In this document: in pieces, positions 35,701 to 48,600 of the stretch
Layout: each line of letters opens with the position of its first letter
Position numbering within the stretch: position 1 is the first letter of the stretch
From: Siderastrea siderea
Taxonomy: Eukaryota > Cnidaria > Anthozoa > Scleractinia > Rhizangiidae
Direction: 5' to 3'
Length of the DNA stretch: 64,000 nucleotides
Assembly: GCA_964030785.1 (NCBI GenBank)
Contig: OZ034971.1
Location: 42,229,304 to 42,293,303, forward strand
Translations under genes and position numbers: made by a program
Notes under the pieces: generated by a model
Told to the model about the DNA's origin: nothing
The model's database searches: none
What the model saw: the letters and a program-made list of their open reading frames with translations, nothing else

Positions 35701-37400
35701 AAATGCCGCCGAAGACTGGATCGAGCAGAAGAGTAAAATGCGTGGCCTTTTTGTTCGTCTGAGAACCAATGGATGGACAAAAATAAATCATTTTTTCGTG
35801 CAGTAAGTCTAAAAGGTGAGGTGTCTTTGTAATAGAAGTAATTCAAATGTAAATTTCGTTGAATTTTAATAACGTTGATTGGTAGCTAAACATAAAAATA
35901 ATTTATCGCCGGGAAAATGTCAACAACTCACCGTGGTGTAGTGGTATAGTAGATGGACAGCTATTAAATCCAACCAGCTTAACCAAACTATCTACAATAT
36001 TTTTGTGATGGAACATAAGCGCATTTGCGGCTGTGACAGCGAGACTGGGTGCCCATAGCGATACTGGATCTCTGACGAAAAATATAGGAGCTACATTCAG
36101 AAATAGAAAGTTGTTTCCAAAAGCAAGTCCAGCAAGCTGAACTAACAAAGGAGTTCCAGGTGCATCTGCTTCTCAAAAAAGCAAATCAGTCAAGGGCGAC
36201 TAAAGCTTTCTTTGCGTGGACGTTAGTTTTTGGCCATTTTCGTAGTTTGAAGATCTTCGACGTCACTTTGCTTTTTTCTCTTTCGTTCTGGGTGATCCTA
36301 AGGAAAGATCCTAATGCAATCCTGACTGCGATCCTGACTGCCATCCTGACTGCGATCCCGACTGCGATCCTAACTGCGATCCTGACTGCGATCCGAACTG
36401 CCATCCTAATGCGATCCTGGCTGCGATTCTAACTGCGATCCCGACTGCGATCCAAACTGTGATCCTAACTTTACTGTTAGTTTATCTCGTGATAACAACC
36501 CGAGCAGATAAAACCCATATAACTATAGAGTCGAAATGGCCGATCTTCTTTGCCAAAAAAGGCTTCACTATTGTGCAGTGATTTATCTGTTAACTCCTTG
36601 AGTAAAATTTACCTAGATTTAACAGACGGACCAGGGCATTAGTTTTCCTTCAATAATTCTTCAATAATTCCCTTGCACGCGAAGTTTAAACTAGTGTGAA
36701 AGATTAATATCCGGCAAGTAAGTTAAAACAATAATGTCTTCAATGATTTCCCTGCGCGCGAACTTCATAAACTCCTGCGAAAGATTAATATCCGGCGTTT
36801 AAACAATCTACCTTCAATGACAGTATAATGAGGACATGTGAGAAGAATAGGGCCGCAAAAACATGTTTGGATTAAGTCGGCTCTAGCTTGAGCTTTCTGG
36901 TCTGCTTTCGTATAGTGGTTCTTGTTACAACTCCTATTGAGATTTTGGTTTAAAAAATTTACCCAAACAGCGGGGATCTATTTCCCTGATCCGGCTTTAT
37001 CCTCTCAGGCGTGAACATTTCCAGAATCACATTTTCTCAAAATCCGTTTTCCAGAAGTAGCAACTGCGCTAACACTACGTATTACATTTACATTAGCTAA
37101 GTCGGTAAAATCTTACGACATCACACCGACTGGTAAAAAATATATAATGATGTATCCAATTAACAAGAATTTAAAGCTTACAAAAACGCTAGGGTGAATT
37201 ACTAAAAAAAGAATGGACAACTTCAACTTAAAACAATCTAGAAAACTTGCGCTGACAATGTCCTCAGGGAGACAGTTGAGACAGTTTTGATTACATGCAT
37301 CTATCCAAACTGATTTTGTAACTTCAATTTTTTTTAATTTACCCCCGCCATCCTCCTCACAAAAAAATCTGCCCAAGCCCTCAGACAGTCACAAATTTTC
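32800..37400. other. Non-coding stretch with simple repeats, no gene recognised
   Basis: Holds an (AAT)n tract at about 33262-33318, a (CAT)n tract at about 33620-33650, and a pair of diverged direct repeats near 36655-36720 and 36740-36800 (ending GAAAGATTAATATCCGGC). No exon, RNA gene or transposon protein recognised. The sequence GTGGTGTAGTGGTATAGTAG near 35933 resembles an A-box but no tRNA fold follows. Confidence 0.5.
36310..36476. repeat. 12-bp tandem repeat
   Basis: About 14 copies of GATCCTGACTGC with small changes (GCGATCC/GCCATCC, TGACT/TAACT/CGACT). Confidence 0.9.
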
Positions 37401-37421
37401 TCTCTGCTCTTGACGCTGCAG

Positions 37422-40400
37422 TCATAAAAGCCTGTACTTTGATGTCCAGTCATTCCATGAATCAACTTCTCCTTTCGCCATCTTGTCTCCGTTCATAGGA
37501 CTAACAGGTCCATCAATCATTGGAATATTCAAGAACTCAACATAACAATCATCAGGGCTCTGACACGGCGCGTTGTCTACCTCAAAAAGAACCAACTTGC
37601 TGCTGTTTTGCTTTCCGGAGTGGAGCACATTAGCTGGAACATACAGTGTGATTTGAGGCCCCACGACTGGCCAGTATCGGCCAAGGTTGAATCCATTGAT
37701 ATAAGCCTGACCCTGTTGGACACAGATACAAAAACGTAGCTTCTTAGTTTCACTACAATGATTTTCTCTGTTTCAGAGAAGTGTCAGAATTGGAAGGGGT
37801 TTCTGTAATACTTTCAGGTATCGTAATGCACCTATAAATGTTAAGCCCCAGGGTGGAGGGGGGGGAGGAGGGCAGGCGCCCCTGGGAAATTGACATACAA
37901 GGCTGTCCCCTGGGTAGGGACTTTGAACATACATGGTGCCCCATTTATTTGACTTTCAGAGAAAAAGTAACTCTAAGGGTGAAATTTGACATTCATTAGT
38001 TGTCCGGGGGTAGGGGATTTGAATGTCAAATTTCCCAGGGGTAGCCTGCCCCCCGCCACCCTGGGCCTTAAGATTGATAGGTGCATCATAAGAGTCAGTT
38101 TACTTTTTAGAGGTGTTCAGTTTGGAGAATTATCCGGTTTTGAGATGGTAAATGCGTTATTTTAATCAACCAAAAGGATTTTTAAATTACCTTGAACCAG
38201 CCTGGCAGATGAAGAAAAGTGTCCTTCGGTGTCCCATCTGGTGATGGAGGAATGGTCCCTGTGTAGAATGACGGAATTTGACTACTATCTTCATCATTCG
38301 CGTCATTGTCTAAAGAATCTTTAAGGCCCACCACAGGATCCAAGTCCAGAGCATACATCATCCAGTTTCTAAGGACAACTTTGTCCAGGGTCACGTCTCC
38401 AACGATCCCCTTTGGATCTTGCAAATGACCTCCATAGTTAATCCTCCCCATGTTTTCCACCAGAATATCCAAAGTCGATCCTGGATCAAATTTGATACTG
38501 GCGGTCGTTTTTCCGCCCACACGAATTAATGTTGCCTGGCGAACCTACAAAATAAAGAACAACTTCCTCTTTGGAAAATATAAAAACGAATTATACAGCA
38601 CCAAAGGAAGGTATTGCTTGAAAGTAACGATCACAATGAAAACCTTTCTCTCCCAGAGTCAAAGCTCAGCTCATGTATTAAGGGTCTGACTTTTGATCTA
38701 CCTTTTGCATCTGTGGATGAAATCCTAAAGTGTGGCGACCATTCAAATGAAAGCTATTTATAATTAGTAGCACTTTTCTGCGGTGTAATTATTATACTGT
38801 ACAAGAAAAGTCTTAATTTTGAGTCTGAAGATGAAATCTAAGAGTGTGACCACTCAAATGAAAACTGCTGAACAGTACTTTCCGAAGGTGTCATCATTAA
38901 GCTCTAAAAGTTGGTTTTACCTTTTGAACCTGTGGATGAAATCCTAAAGCGATGACATTCAAATCAAACCAACTGAGCAGTACTTTCTTGACATGGTGCT
39001 GTTTATTAAGCTGTACAAAGTGTTTCTAACTTTTGCGCCTGTGAATGAAATACAAATGAAAGCTACTGAAGAGTACTTTCTTGTAGTTTTGAGCAGTACT
39101 GTTTTTGTAAATTATGCTGGTTATTATGCTGTACGAGGTGGTTCTACCTTTTCGTCTATGGATTTAAGTGTGACCATTCAAATGGCCTTTCTGTGGTGCC
39201 GTTTATCACACTGTACAAGGTGGTTCTAGCTTTTGAGTCCGTGGATGAATTCCTAATGTGTGACCACAATATTTCAAACTGAAAGCTGAATAGCTGTTAT
39301 TTCCACTGGTGCTGTTTGTTTCACAATATTTTTCAAAACAAAATTTGGGAGTCTAAAATATTTCTGAATTTACACACCCTTGATAGTGAAATGGTTGAAG
39401 ACACCTCCGTCCCCCCTCCCCCCTCCCCCCTCCCACTCATTTAACCCTTAAAGCCCCAATGTCCACATGTATATTCTCCTCACTGTTCTCCATATATTTC
39501 TTATGTTACTAGTTTGGAGAATTTGATTAAACATCAACACATTTCATGTCTGGTGATCGTTTCCTTTATTCTCATGACCTGTATATTTGATCAACTAGTG
39601 ACATTGTAAGGAGAAATTAGATGCTTGTCATTCTTGGGGCTAAAAGGGTCAAGTTTGGCATTAACTGACAACAATAGGTCACCTCATTGATGAAAACAAT
39701 GCCCCTGTCACGTAGTCCTGGGATACTGATATTGGCTGCAGGTCCCTCTATGGAAGAGGGTATCTTAGTACGATAAAGCATGAATCCATAATTCTGGCCA
39801 CTCTGTTCCATGGTGAGGGTCTTGTTGGACCTAATTGGCCCGGATGGAGTGAGGTTTGCCAGCACATCAAAAAAGGAAGCAATCTGTAAGAGAATGAGTT
39901 AGGAGCCTTCACACATCAAACCGATGTTGGCCAACACTTGTTTGATCAGTTCGATATGCATAATATCACAGACGAACCAACTCGAGAAACGCCTAAAACA
40001 AAAACACTAATTGATCTGATTGTCACCACCAAACCTGAATTGATAAACATTAAAGGAGTGACACCGTTGGGAATTTCAGACCACAGCTTAATTTACGCAA
40101 CTTTAAAACTGCGGCAAAAACGCCCGCCGCCGAGATTCATCACCATCAGAAACTTTAAGCATTTCAACGTAAACGAATTCCATTCAGACCTCTCACATGC
40201 ACCGTTTCATGTTGCAAACACGTTTGAAGATATGGATGATGTGCTATGGGCATGGAACTGGCTTTTTAAAGAAATCTGCGACAAACATGCACCTCTAAAA
40301 AAGATTAAAATCCGAAGCAAGAGCGCACCGTGGATTACAAATGAAATAAGAAGAAAGATGAATTACCGATACAAATTATTCAAGTCTGCTGTGGCTACCA

Positions 40401-42616
40401 AAGACGAGACTGCCTGGGCCAGATACAAAAAAGTCAGGAATGAAATAAACGCCGACGTAAGAAAAGCGAAAGCAGACTTCTTCCGTGAAAAAATCGAATC
40501 TGCGAAATCCACTGCAGCGTATTGGAAGATTCTCTCCGATGCAACAAACCCAAAGAGAAGACCTCAAATTGGGCCACTAAAACGACACGATAACACTCTC
40601 GCTGTTCGGGTCGAAGAAAAAGCAAACTTGATAAACGCTTTTTTCGCAAGCATTGGTGAAAATCTCTCAAGGAACCCTGCAATCGCCACAGAAAGGGATA
40701 ACAGAGATGCTACAACGATACAAACGGTCTCTAACATTCAAATCTCGGAAAAGCTGATATCGAGCAAAATTAAAGCCGTAAAAACTAACAAAGCCACGGG
40801 ACCAGACCAAATAACTCCTAAGTTGTTGCGTATAGCTGAACCAGAAGTTGTTCCACCGCTCACCAAGTTGTACTCGCTAAGTGTTGAGAAAGGCAAAGTT
40901 TTTGACCAATGGAAGACGACACACCTATGCCCTGTTTTCAAAAAGGACGACGCGACTGACACGAGTAATTACCGACCCATCTCCTTACTCAGTGTACCAA
41001 GTAAAATTCTGGAATCGTGTGTGGCCGACACTTTAGTAGAACATGTCATGGATAATGGTCTACTCACTGACAAACAATGGGCTTACCGCAAGAACCACTC
41101 GACCCAACTATTGCTGGTTCACCTCACGGAATGTTGGAGGCAAGCCCTTGACAGAAATGTAGTGGTTGCTACCGCCTTCGTGGATTTCAGAAAGGCATTT
41201 GACTGTGTTTCCCATAAAATTCTTTTATTTAAACTAAAGCCTAGATTTGGGATCGAGGGACACCTCCTATCCTGGTTGACGGACTACCTGAATCAAAGAT
41301 CGCAGATTACAGTAGTGAACTCTGCCCAGTCAAAAAAGCTGAAAGTGACCTGTGGCATTCCACAAGGATCAGTCCTAGGTCCGTGCCTGTTCAGCCTATA
41401 TACCAACGACATGCCAGACGCTGTATCTTCGGGCACCTTATTTCTGTACGCTGACGATACAACAGTCTACTGCACCGGCTCAACTGTTGATGAAGCCTGT
41501 AGTCTTCTTAACAAAGCACTTAATGAACTTAACGAATGGTGTGTTACCAACTCCCTCACACCACACTCTACAAAATGCGAGGCAATGCTGTTACACAGAG
41601 GTTCTTTCATTGGGCCACACCCCCTCATTACAATTGGCTCGACTACAATCTCATGGGTGCACCACACAAGGCTGCTGGGTGTCATCATAGACCATAAGCT
41701 TACCTGGTCGAAACACCTTTCAGATCTGAAAAGAAATTTCTCCAAGAAGTTAAACCTGCTGAAAAAATGTTCATTTTTGAAAAGAAGAGCTCTTCTCGAC
41801 CTTTATTTCAAAGTCACACTGCCGTCTGTTACGTATGGCATCATTGTCTGGGGGGGTTGCAACAACTCTGACCACATACAAGCACTTGAAACATTGCATC
41901 GCAGGGCAGCGAGAATTATCTTCAATTTGTCATGGGACACACCTTCGGATACGGTGATGGAAATCACTAAGTGGGACTCAATACTCGATTTATACAAACT
42001 CAGTCTTATTAAGCTGTTTTACAATATTGTAATCGAAAAGATTCCTAAAACGATTTCAGATTTGGTAACGTGGAGACACGGACCCTACAACCTAAGAGGA
42101 CACCTAAAAGCGGTTGTCCCACGATTTTCAACGTCGTTTTTAAAGAACTCAATCCGGTACAGAGGTGCAGTCTTATGGAATTTTATGTCAAGCTACTTTA
42201 ATAACGCTACCAACCACAAGCAGTTTTGCAAAAAAGCGAGAAGGGACCCCATATTTAAAAAACTTAATTTTGGCAGTTTGTCGATCCAGACAACTCCGAA
42301 ACACATGTGTGATTTTCAATTTTAAATCTTAATCTTCTTAAAACATAATATCGTTTATTTTAGTTTATTACAATGTAATATTAATTTTTCTTAGGTAGGT
42401 AGTTAGTCACACGTACACACGACCCCTCAAGCATGTATTTGCTTTAAAACAGATCGTGGTTAAATAAAGGTTTATTATTATTAACTCGTGCTGGCAAACT
42501 CAAATTGGTGAGTGTGAACGACATAGCATGTTGGTAAACTTTTGGCAAAATGTTGGCGAGAATAGAGACAAGTTCTATTATTATTTTGTCACCAACAGCT
42601 TGCCAACAGGTTGTGT

Positions 42617-42686
<70 letters not shown>

Positions 42687-45600
42687 AATTTCAGTTTGCC
42701 AACACCAATTGGCCAACATAAGTTTAACTTGTGAAGGGCACTTTAGGGAAAGCTGACCATGCCTTCAAAATGAAGTTTCCTTGTCTCTACCAGGTTCGCA
42801 AGTATTGGGGTGCGGGCATGGGTGGAAAGCAAGGAGAAAAGAGAGCAAGAACTGGGAGAAAATGGCATTAGTCATTAGTATTTTAAAAGTAATGAAAAGC
42901 AGGCGAAACTGGAAGAATTTCAAGAGATGTTGTTATGTTTTGCAAAAGCAATAGCAAAAAATGGCAAAGATGGGTGGGAACTGGATCAAATTTGGGCACA
43001 AGGAAACACGCAGTTTAGCCTCTCCCCATCTTCCCTGCACTCTGTAGCTCATACGTTACTCTCGGACCCAGCTGACTATTTTACATAATATAGTCTGTGG
43101 AACAAAACTTGTTTTTGCTTGCAGCATACCGTTCATGATGAATCACTGCCAAATGCATCACATTCCTGCAGCACTTACATGTACTCTGTCCCAGTCCCCT
43201 AGTGGCACCCCTGCTTCAGTCATCACAAGCAAACTCAGGGAAGAAAGGACTGTCCTGGTAAAACTGTGACATTTAACAACACTCAAGAGCCTTGACATAG
43301 AATTAATTGCAGCCAAAAAAAGCTGACAAGTACCTTAGTCATCATAACCTTTCCATAAGCAAACTTCTCAGTAGCAGGCGGAACAGGACCTGGTGGTACT
43401 TTGGCATACTTAGCAATGGTTTCCATTAATACAAAGTACTTTGTAGTGGGATCCCCTGCTTCTGTCAAAGGGGCATCGTAATCATAGCTGGTAGGCTGTG
43501 GCTGGTATGAACTAATACCACCATTTGCTCCTGACAAGAATTCAAACGTCAGTTAAGGGCATGCATACGACTTGTAACTAATTTCTTTGTCACCTTATTT
43601 TACAGTGATTAGTTGGGCCAATATTGCACGATAGGCCATCACGCAAAACTGCTGTGAAGGAGACTTTTAGCTACTTTTTACCTCCCCTGCCCGCTTTGTC
43701 TTCATATTATTAAATGTTTGAATTGTAATTCAACGATTGTTTCCTTTTTTAAGTTCCTATTAGCAACATAATTATGTCGTTTTTGTGTAACTGATTGTGT
43801 TTCCTGCATAATAAAGTTCTTTATTATTTCTTATTAAATTTTCAATCTTGCTTATTGAATTTCCAGCTTCCTGATTGGTTCACCTGACACATTGGTTATC
43901 AGGGAATCCTTGTTTTTTTGCATTAAAAGGAAATTGGATGCTATGTCAAGTGCTGCTCCCTTTCCACTGACTCTACTTGGCACAAATCAGAGCAAAAAAG
44001 AAAACTAAAGGGTACTTGAACAAAATAAAATATTGACCATGAGTAAGACTTGAATTTCAGAATAAGGGAGTTAAAACCCCTGGGGAGGGGAGTACTCCTT
44101 TAATTTTCTATGGACATGCTACACGGAGACATGCTGCTGGACAGGGTATGGTTCTTGGCTTCTCTGTCCTGAACAGAGACAGGGTCTGAACTTGTCTTAT
44201 ACAGGGTATGGTTACATGACTGTGGTTGTTAAATTTGGCTTATACAGTATTTAGTAATCCTAGATTGGAGACAAATACCTTAAAATGGTGTACTTAGACA
44301 AAAGAGTGTCTATTTTGTGCTTTGTCCTAAACAGGGACCTAAAATGGAGGGTGATGTCCTATACAGGGTGGGTATCTTAGGGCTTTTTTTGGTCAAACAG
44401 GGTCAGGGTTTCAGATGCTCAGTGTCACCCCTACACCCAAACATGGTTCAATTACCCCCCCTCCCCCGAACTGAAGTTAGAGTTAGTGAGAGTTTGAGTT
44501 ATTCAGTGATTCTACACAATACTTACCATTCATGAAACCAAAGTTGGTACCACCTTCAAACATGTACAGATTAACAGAGGCATTCATGGCAAGAATCTTG
44601 TCAAGGTACTCTGCTATGCTTGCGGCACTCTTTTTGTGGTGTCTACTTCCCCAGTGATCCAGCCATCCTGGATAAAACTCAGAATTTACCAGGGGACCAT
44701 TGGGTTGGTACTTGCGCAAGGCAGCGAAAGCAACAGATGGATCAATACCTAAGTGAATGATTAAAATAAATAGTATTACAGATCATAAGTAAGGTTGAGT
44801 ATTATTGTCTGGGCAAGTGAAGTCCACAAAAGCTAGCCTACACTGTTTTGCTCTGGTGATGACTTCCACACAGGTTGTGGCAATGACATGCCCAGTCACT
44901 GTCTCCACAAACAATCAGGTCCTTTTCAGGACTACACTAACGAGGGCAATCACAGTCAACCCATGCCAATCATGTAATCACTCCTGGGTTCATACTATTA
45001 ACTGTTAGTATTACAGAACAGTAAAACAAACCTTGTAACCACATTCCGCATAACTAAAAAATTGAACCTCTTGAAAAACACCCCAAGATGTACCCCCTAC
45101 ATCAGCCATTGCTAATACCCTTGGATCTCAGCTAGCATACCCATGCCCTTACCTGCTCCAAAGTCAACAGTGGTGAAAAGTGTGGGAAGCGATCCACACT
45201 CAATGTTCTTGCTACCGTGACCATCAGTTGTGAACAAAATGACGTCTTTACCAAGGTATTCCTCAAATGTTGCCTGCAGGTGAGCCATGTACTGGTGATC
45301 ACATGTGAAGTAGCTTCCATATTCATTCTCTACCTAAAAATATCCACAAAAAAAACAACCTCAGTGTTACTGTAACAACAGTTCTAAATGTCACAGCCTG
45401 GCTGTTAATAGAGAGGATAACTCAGTAAAAAATGATCAATGTGTGATTCCAGAAAATATCCATTCCCCCCTACCACAGATGATTTGTTTTTTGGTTGAAC
45501 CCCCCCCCCCCCCCTCATTCACCCCCAACAGTTAACCCTCTAGAAATTCCTTTAAAAATTTTAGCTTACGGGTCTCCTCTCCCCCCCCCCCCCCCATCCC

Positions 45601-48600
45601 CTGCTAAAAGTTCTCAATGACCATTCATGGGGCAGAGTCATGCTTAATTTCTGGAACCACAAAACTAAAAATAAGAAGTTAATAATTTAACATACCTGCA
45701 CAGTAATGATGGGCCCTCCATTGGCATACAAAAGTGGTTTCAGTTTTGGAAGAAGTATACCCATCCATTTGTCCACTGCAGCAAGGTAAGCTAACAGTGA
45801 TGAAAAGGAAATTTCTCTTTACACCATCACTACTTGTTCAAACATTCAAGTGATGAGAATAAAGAAAGTGGTCATCAAGGATAAGATGTCTCACGATTTA
45901 GACAAACTCTCCTTATTAGTTCCATAAGAAGTGCAACGAGAACAGTAAGGAGAATATGCATTTTTATAGCAGGGCTTGAAGGGTTGAGACTGCAGCCGTC
46001 ATGTCCAGTGTTCTCACCTTTGTCTGTTGATGACCTAAACTTGGCTGTTGTGTAGTTCCTAAGCAGCCACGGAGGAAGCCCACCCTAAAAACAACAAACA
46101 AACAAATTTCTGAACTTGAAACTTGAGAAGTTGTTCATTTCTTTAAATTTCATTCTGAGAATTAGTGGTAGGTTATAAAGAAGAGGTTTAGAGGGGGAAA
46201 TTGGACATCTGTTGACACATTATGAGATCCTTTAATTTATTCCTATGGGAGCACTAGTGCACCCATGGCCAGGTAAATTAGTGATGGGGAGGTCCAAGAG
46301 AGATCAACCTTTATATCCAAAAAAGATCCCTGATTAGGCTAAAACCAGGACCCAAAAAAGTCCCAAGGCCCTGAACAAAACCTAGTGAAGTCCTTTTCAT
46401 CCGAATTGTGTTGTTCCAGAAAATATTTATATTCCCCCCGTAGAGGGTTTCTTTGGTTTGAACCCCCACCCCTGTGGAAATTCCAGTTTACGCTGATATA
46501 ACTTTCCTTAAAAAATTTCGGCCTTTGAGAATCCCCCCCCCGCCCCAGAATTTCCCATGACCCTCTGTGGTGGGAATACGGATATTTTCTGGAACCACAC
46601 TTTAACCCTTTCAGCCCCAATTGTGATCAGTATTAGTTTTCTTCTCATCATATCAGTGTATTATAACACATACAGGTCATGCAAATTTAACAAATAATCA
46701 CCAAAGTTTGTCTTGATTTTTTAACAAGTTCTCCCAATTAGTAATCAATAAAATCTATGGAGACAGGTAAGGAGAATTTGTATAACAATGTTGGGGCTTA
46801 AAGGGTTAAAAAAAGAATCTGGGTTAACTCTTCCACCTTTCTTTATTCATCACACATCTTGCAGTTAAATTAGGTTTGTGAAAGAAACTGATACATTTGT
46901 TTTGCCATAAAATTATAGAGAACATCAAGGTTATTTGCACACTTATTATCAACCCTAAAAAAGTCCTGCCAAAATCCTTCTACCCAAAAAAGTCCAGCGA
47001 AAAATTTGTAACCCAAAAAAGCCCAAAATTGCAGGTAATTTCAAACCCAAAAAGAGGCCTTTCCACCTCCCTATCAATGATATATATACCTCAGTACCCC
47101 CCCAAGGGGAGTACTCGAAGTATACATGACTGGGGGGTCCGACGTATTTTTTTGGGTTGAAAATTTACACACTCGGTATTTTTTTGGGTCAAGAGATCTG
47201 TCACGTATTTTTTTAGGTCTTAAAAAAATACGCATATTTTTTTGGGTCTTATCTCCGAGCGAACTTTTCATTTCAGGTTTTCATTGCGATCAGAGGATCA
47301 GAAAAATATTCATTCGAACTTTTTTTCAGCGACGTGTGTTCTGTGTTCTTGTATTTTTTGGGTTGGAAATTTTGATGCCAGGTATTTTTTTGGGTCTAAA
47401 ATTTCAGGCTTGTGTATTTTTTTGGGTTTGCAATATGAAGCTCGGTCAGACCCCCCCCCCCGTCATGTATACTTCGAGCCCCCCCCGTCATGTATACTTC
47501 GAGTACCCCCCTGGGAGTACCCCCTGGGCCTTTATTTTATTTTACAATTCCACCCTCTTACATTTCACATCAAAAATTATGCAGTGAAAGAAAACAAATG
47601 AATAAACAAAATTGCAATGTACGCATGTGTAGTTTCAGAAACATTTCATTCCCACCCCATGGAAGGTCATTAGAAATTCCTAGGGGAAAGGGGGTCTTAA
47701 AAGCCAAAATTTTAGGAGCAAAGTATGAAACTAAACTGGAATTTCTTGGGGGGAGGGGCATGCAAAACAAACCTTCCATGGGGGGAGTATGGATATTTTC
47801 TGGATCTAAACAACTGGTTTTTTCCAGATTTCACCTTGAAATCAAACAATGTATAGACTAACAATGGACTCACCAGATCCCACTCACCACAAACGTATGG
47901 ACCTATGTGTGAAGGACAGGAATAATTAGCACGAAAATAGTACTCTTCTTTGTATACTGAAGGCTTAAAGTAGGGTGCAGTAACTATTTTCTGGCCAGGG
48001 AAAACACAGTTTTTGAGCATAATTTCAGGTACAAAACAAAACATGCATTCATACATACACATACATACTTTATTGACTTTCCCTAAAGGGGCTTTTCAAA
48101 GACAATAATCCTATTTTAAAAGTGATACACTAGTCTTAGTTAGAATATTTAATGACACTAATATTCAATTACAATATTTACAATACTTAATTACACTAAT
48201 ATTAAATTACAAAAAAAAAATAAGAACAAAGTCTTTAAGGAGTTCATGTTTAAGACTGTGCTAAACTGAGTTTTAATAACTTTAAGAGAACTGTTCAATG
48301 AGTTCCATATACTAACTATTCTATAGTAAAAAGTTCTCTGGCCACTAGTAGTCTTGAAAAGTGGAATGTTCAGCTTTTGTGAGTTTCTGGTGGCACGCCC
48401 ACTTATTTCTCCTCGCTTGATGAATTTAGATCATTGAGAGATACTCTGGTACATGGCCTGTCAGGCAGGCCATTTGGCAGTGGTACAAAGTTACAGCTGA
48501 GTTGCTACTGGCAGCCAATAGAGCCCTTTTAGAAGTGGCGTGATATGATCGCCCTTGCATGTGCTGGTCACAAAATGAGATGCAAAGTTCTGAACAGCTT

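Larger units (their letters stand above)
39903..42746. mobile_element. Foldback MITE interrupted by a LINE
   Basis: Left tip CCTTCACACATCAAACC and ATGTTGGCCAAC matches, inverted, the right tip GGCCAACATAAGTTTAACTTGTGAAGGGC. Continuing inwards, GCTGGCAAACTCAAATTGGTGAGTGTGAA (from 42489) matches the complement of the sequence left of 42703. The LINE at 39931-42481 therefore sits inside the left arm of one roughly 290-bp element. A TTAGG at both outer edges is a possible target duplication. Confidence 0.65.

Noticed and set aside
35926..35975. tRNA-like A-box (GTGGTGTAGTGGTATAGTAG)
   Set aside because: No T-arm or acceptor pairing found downstream.
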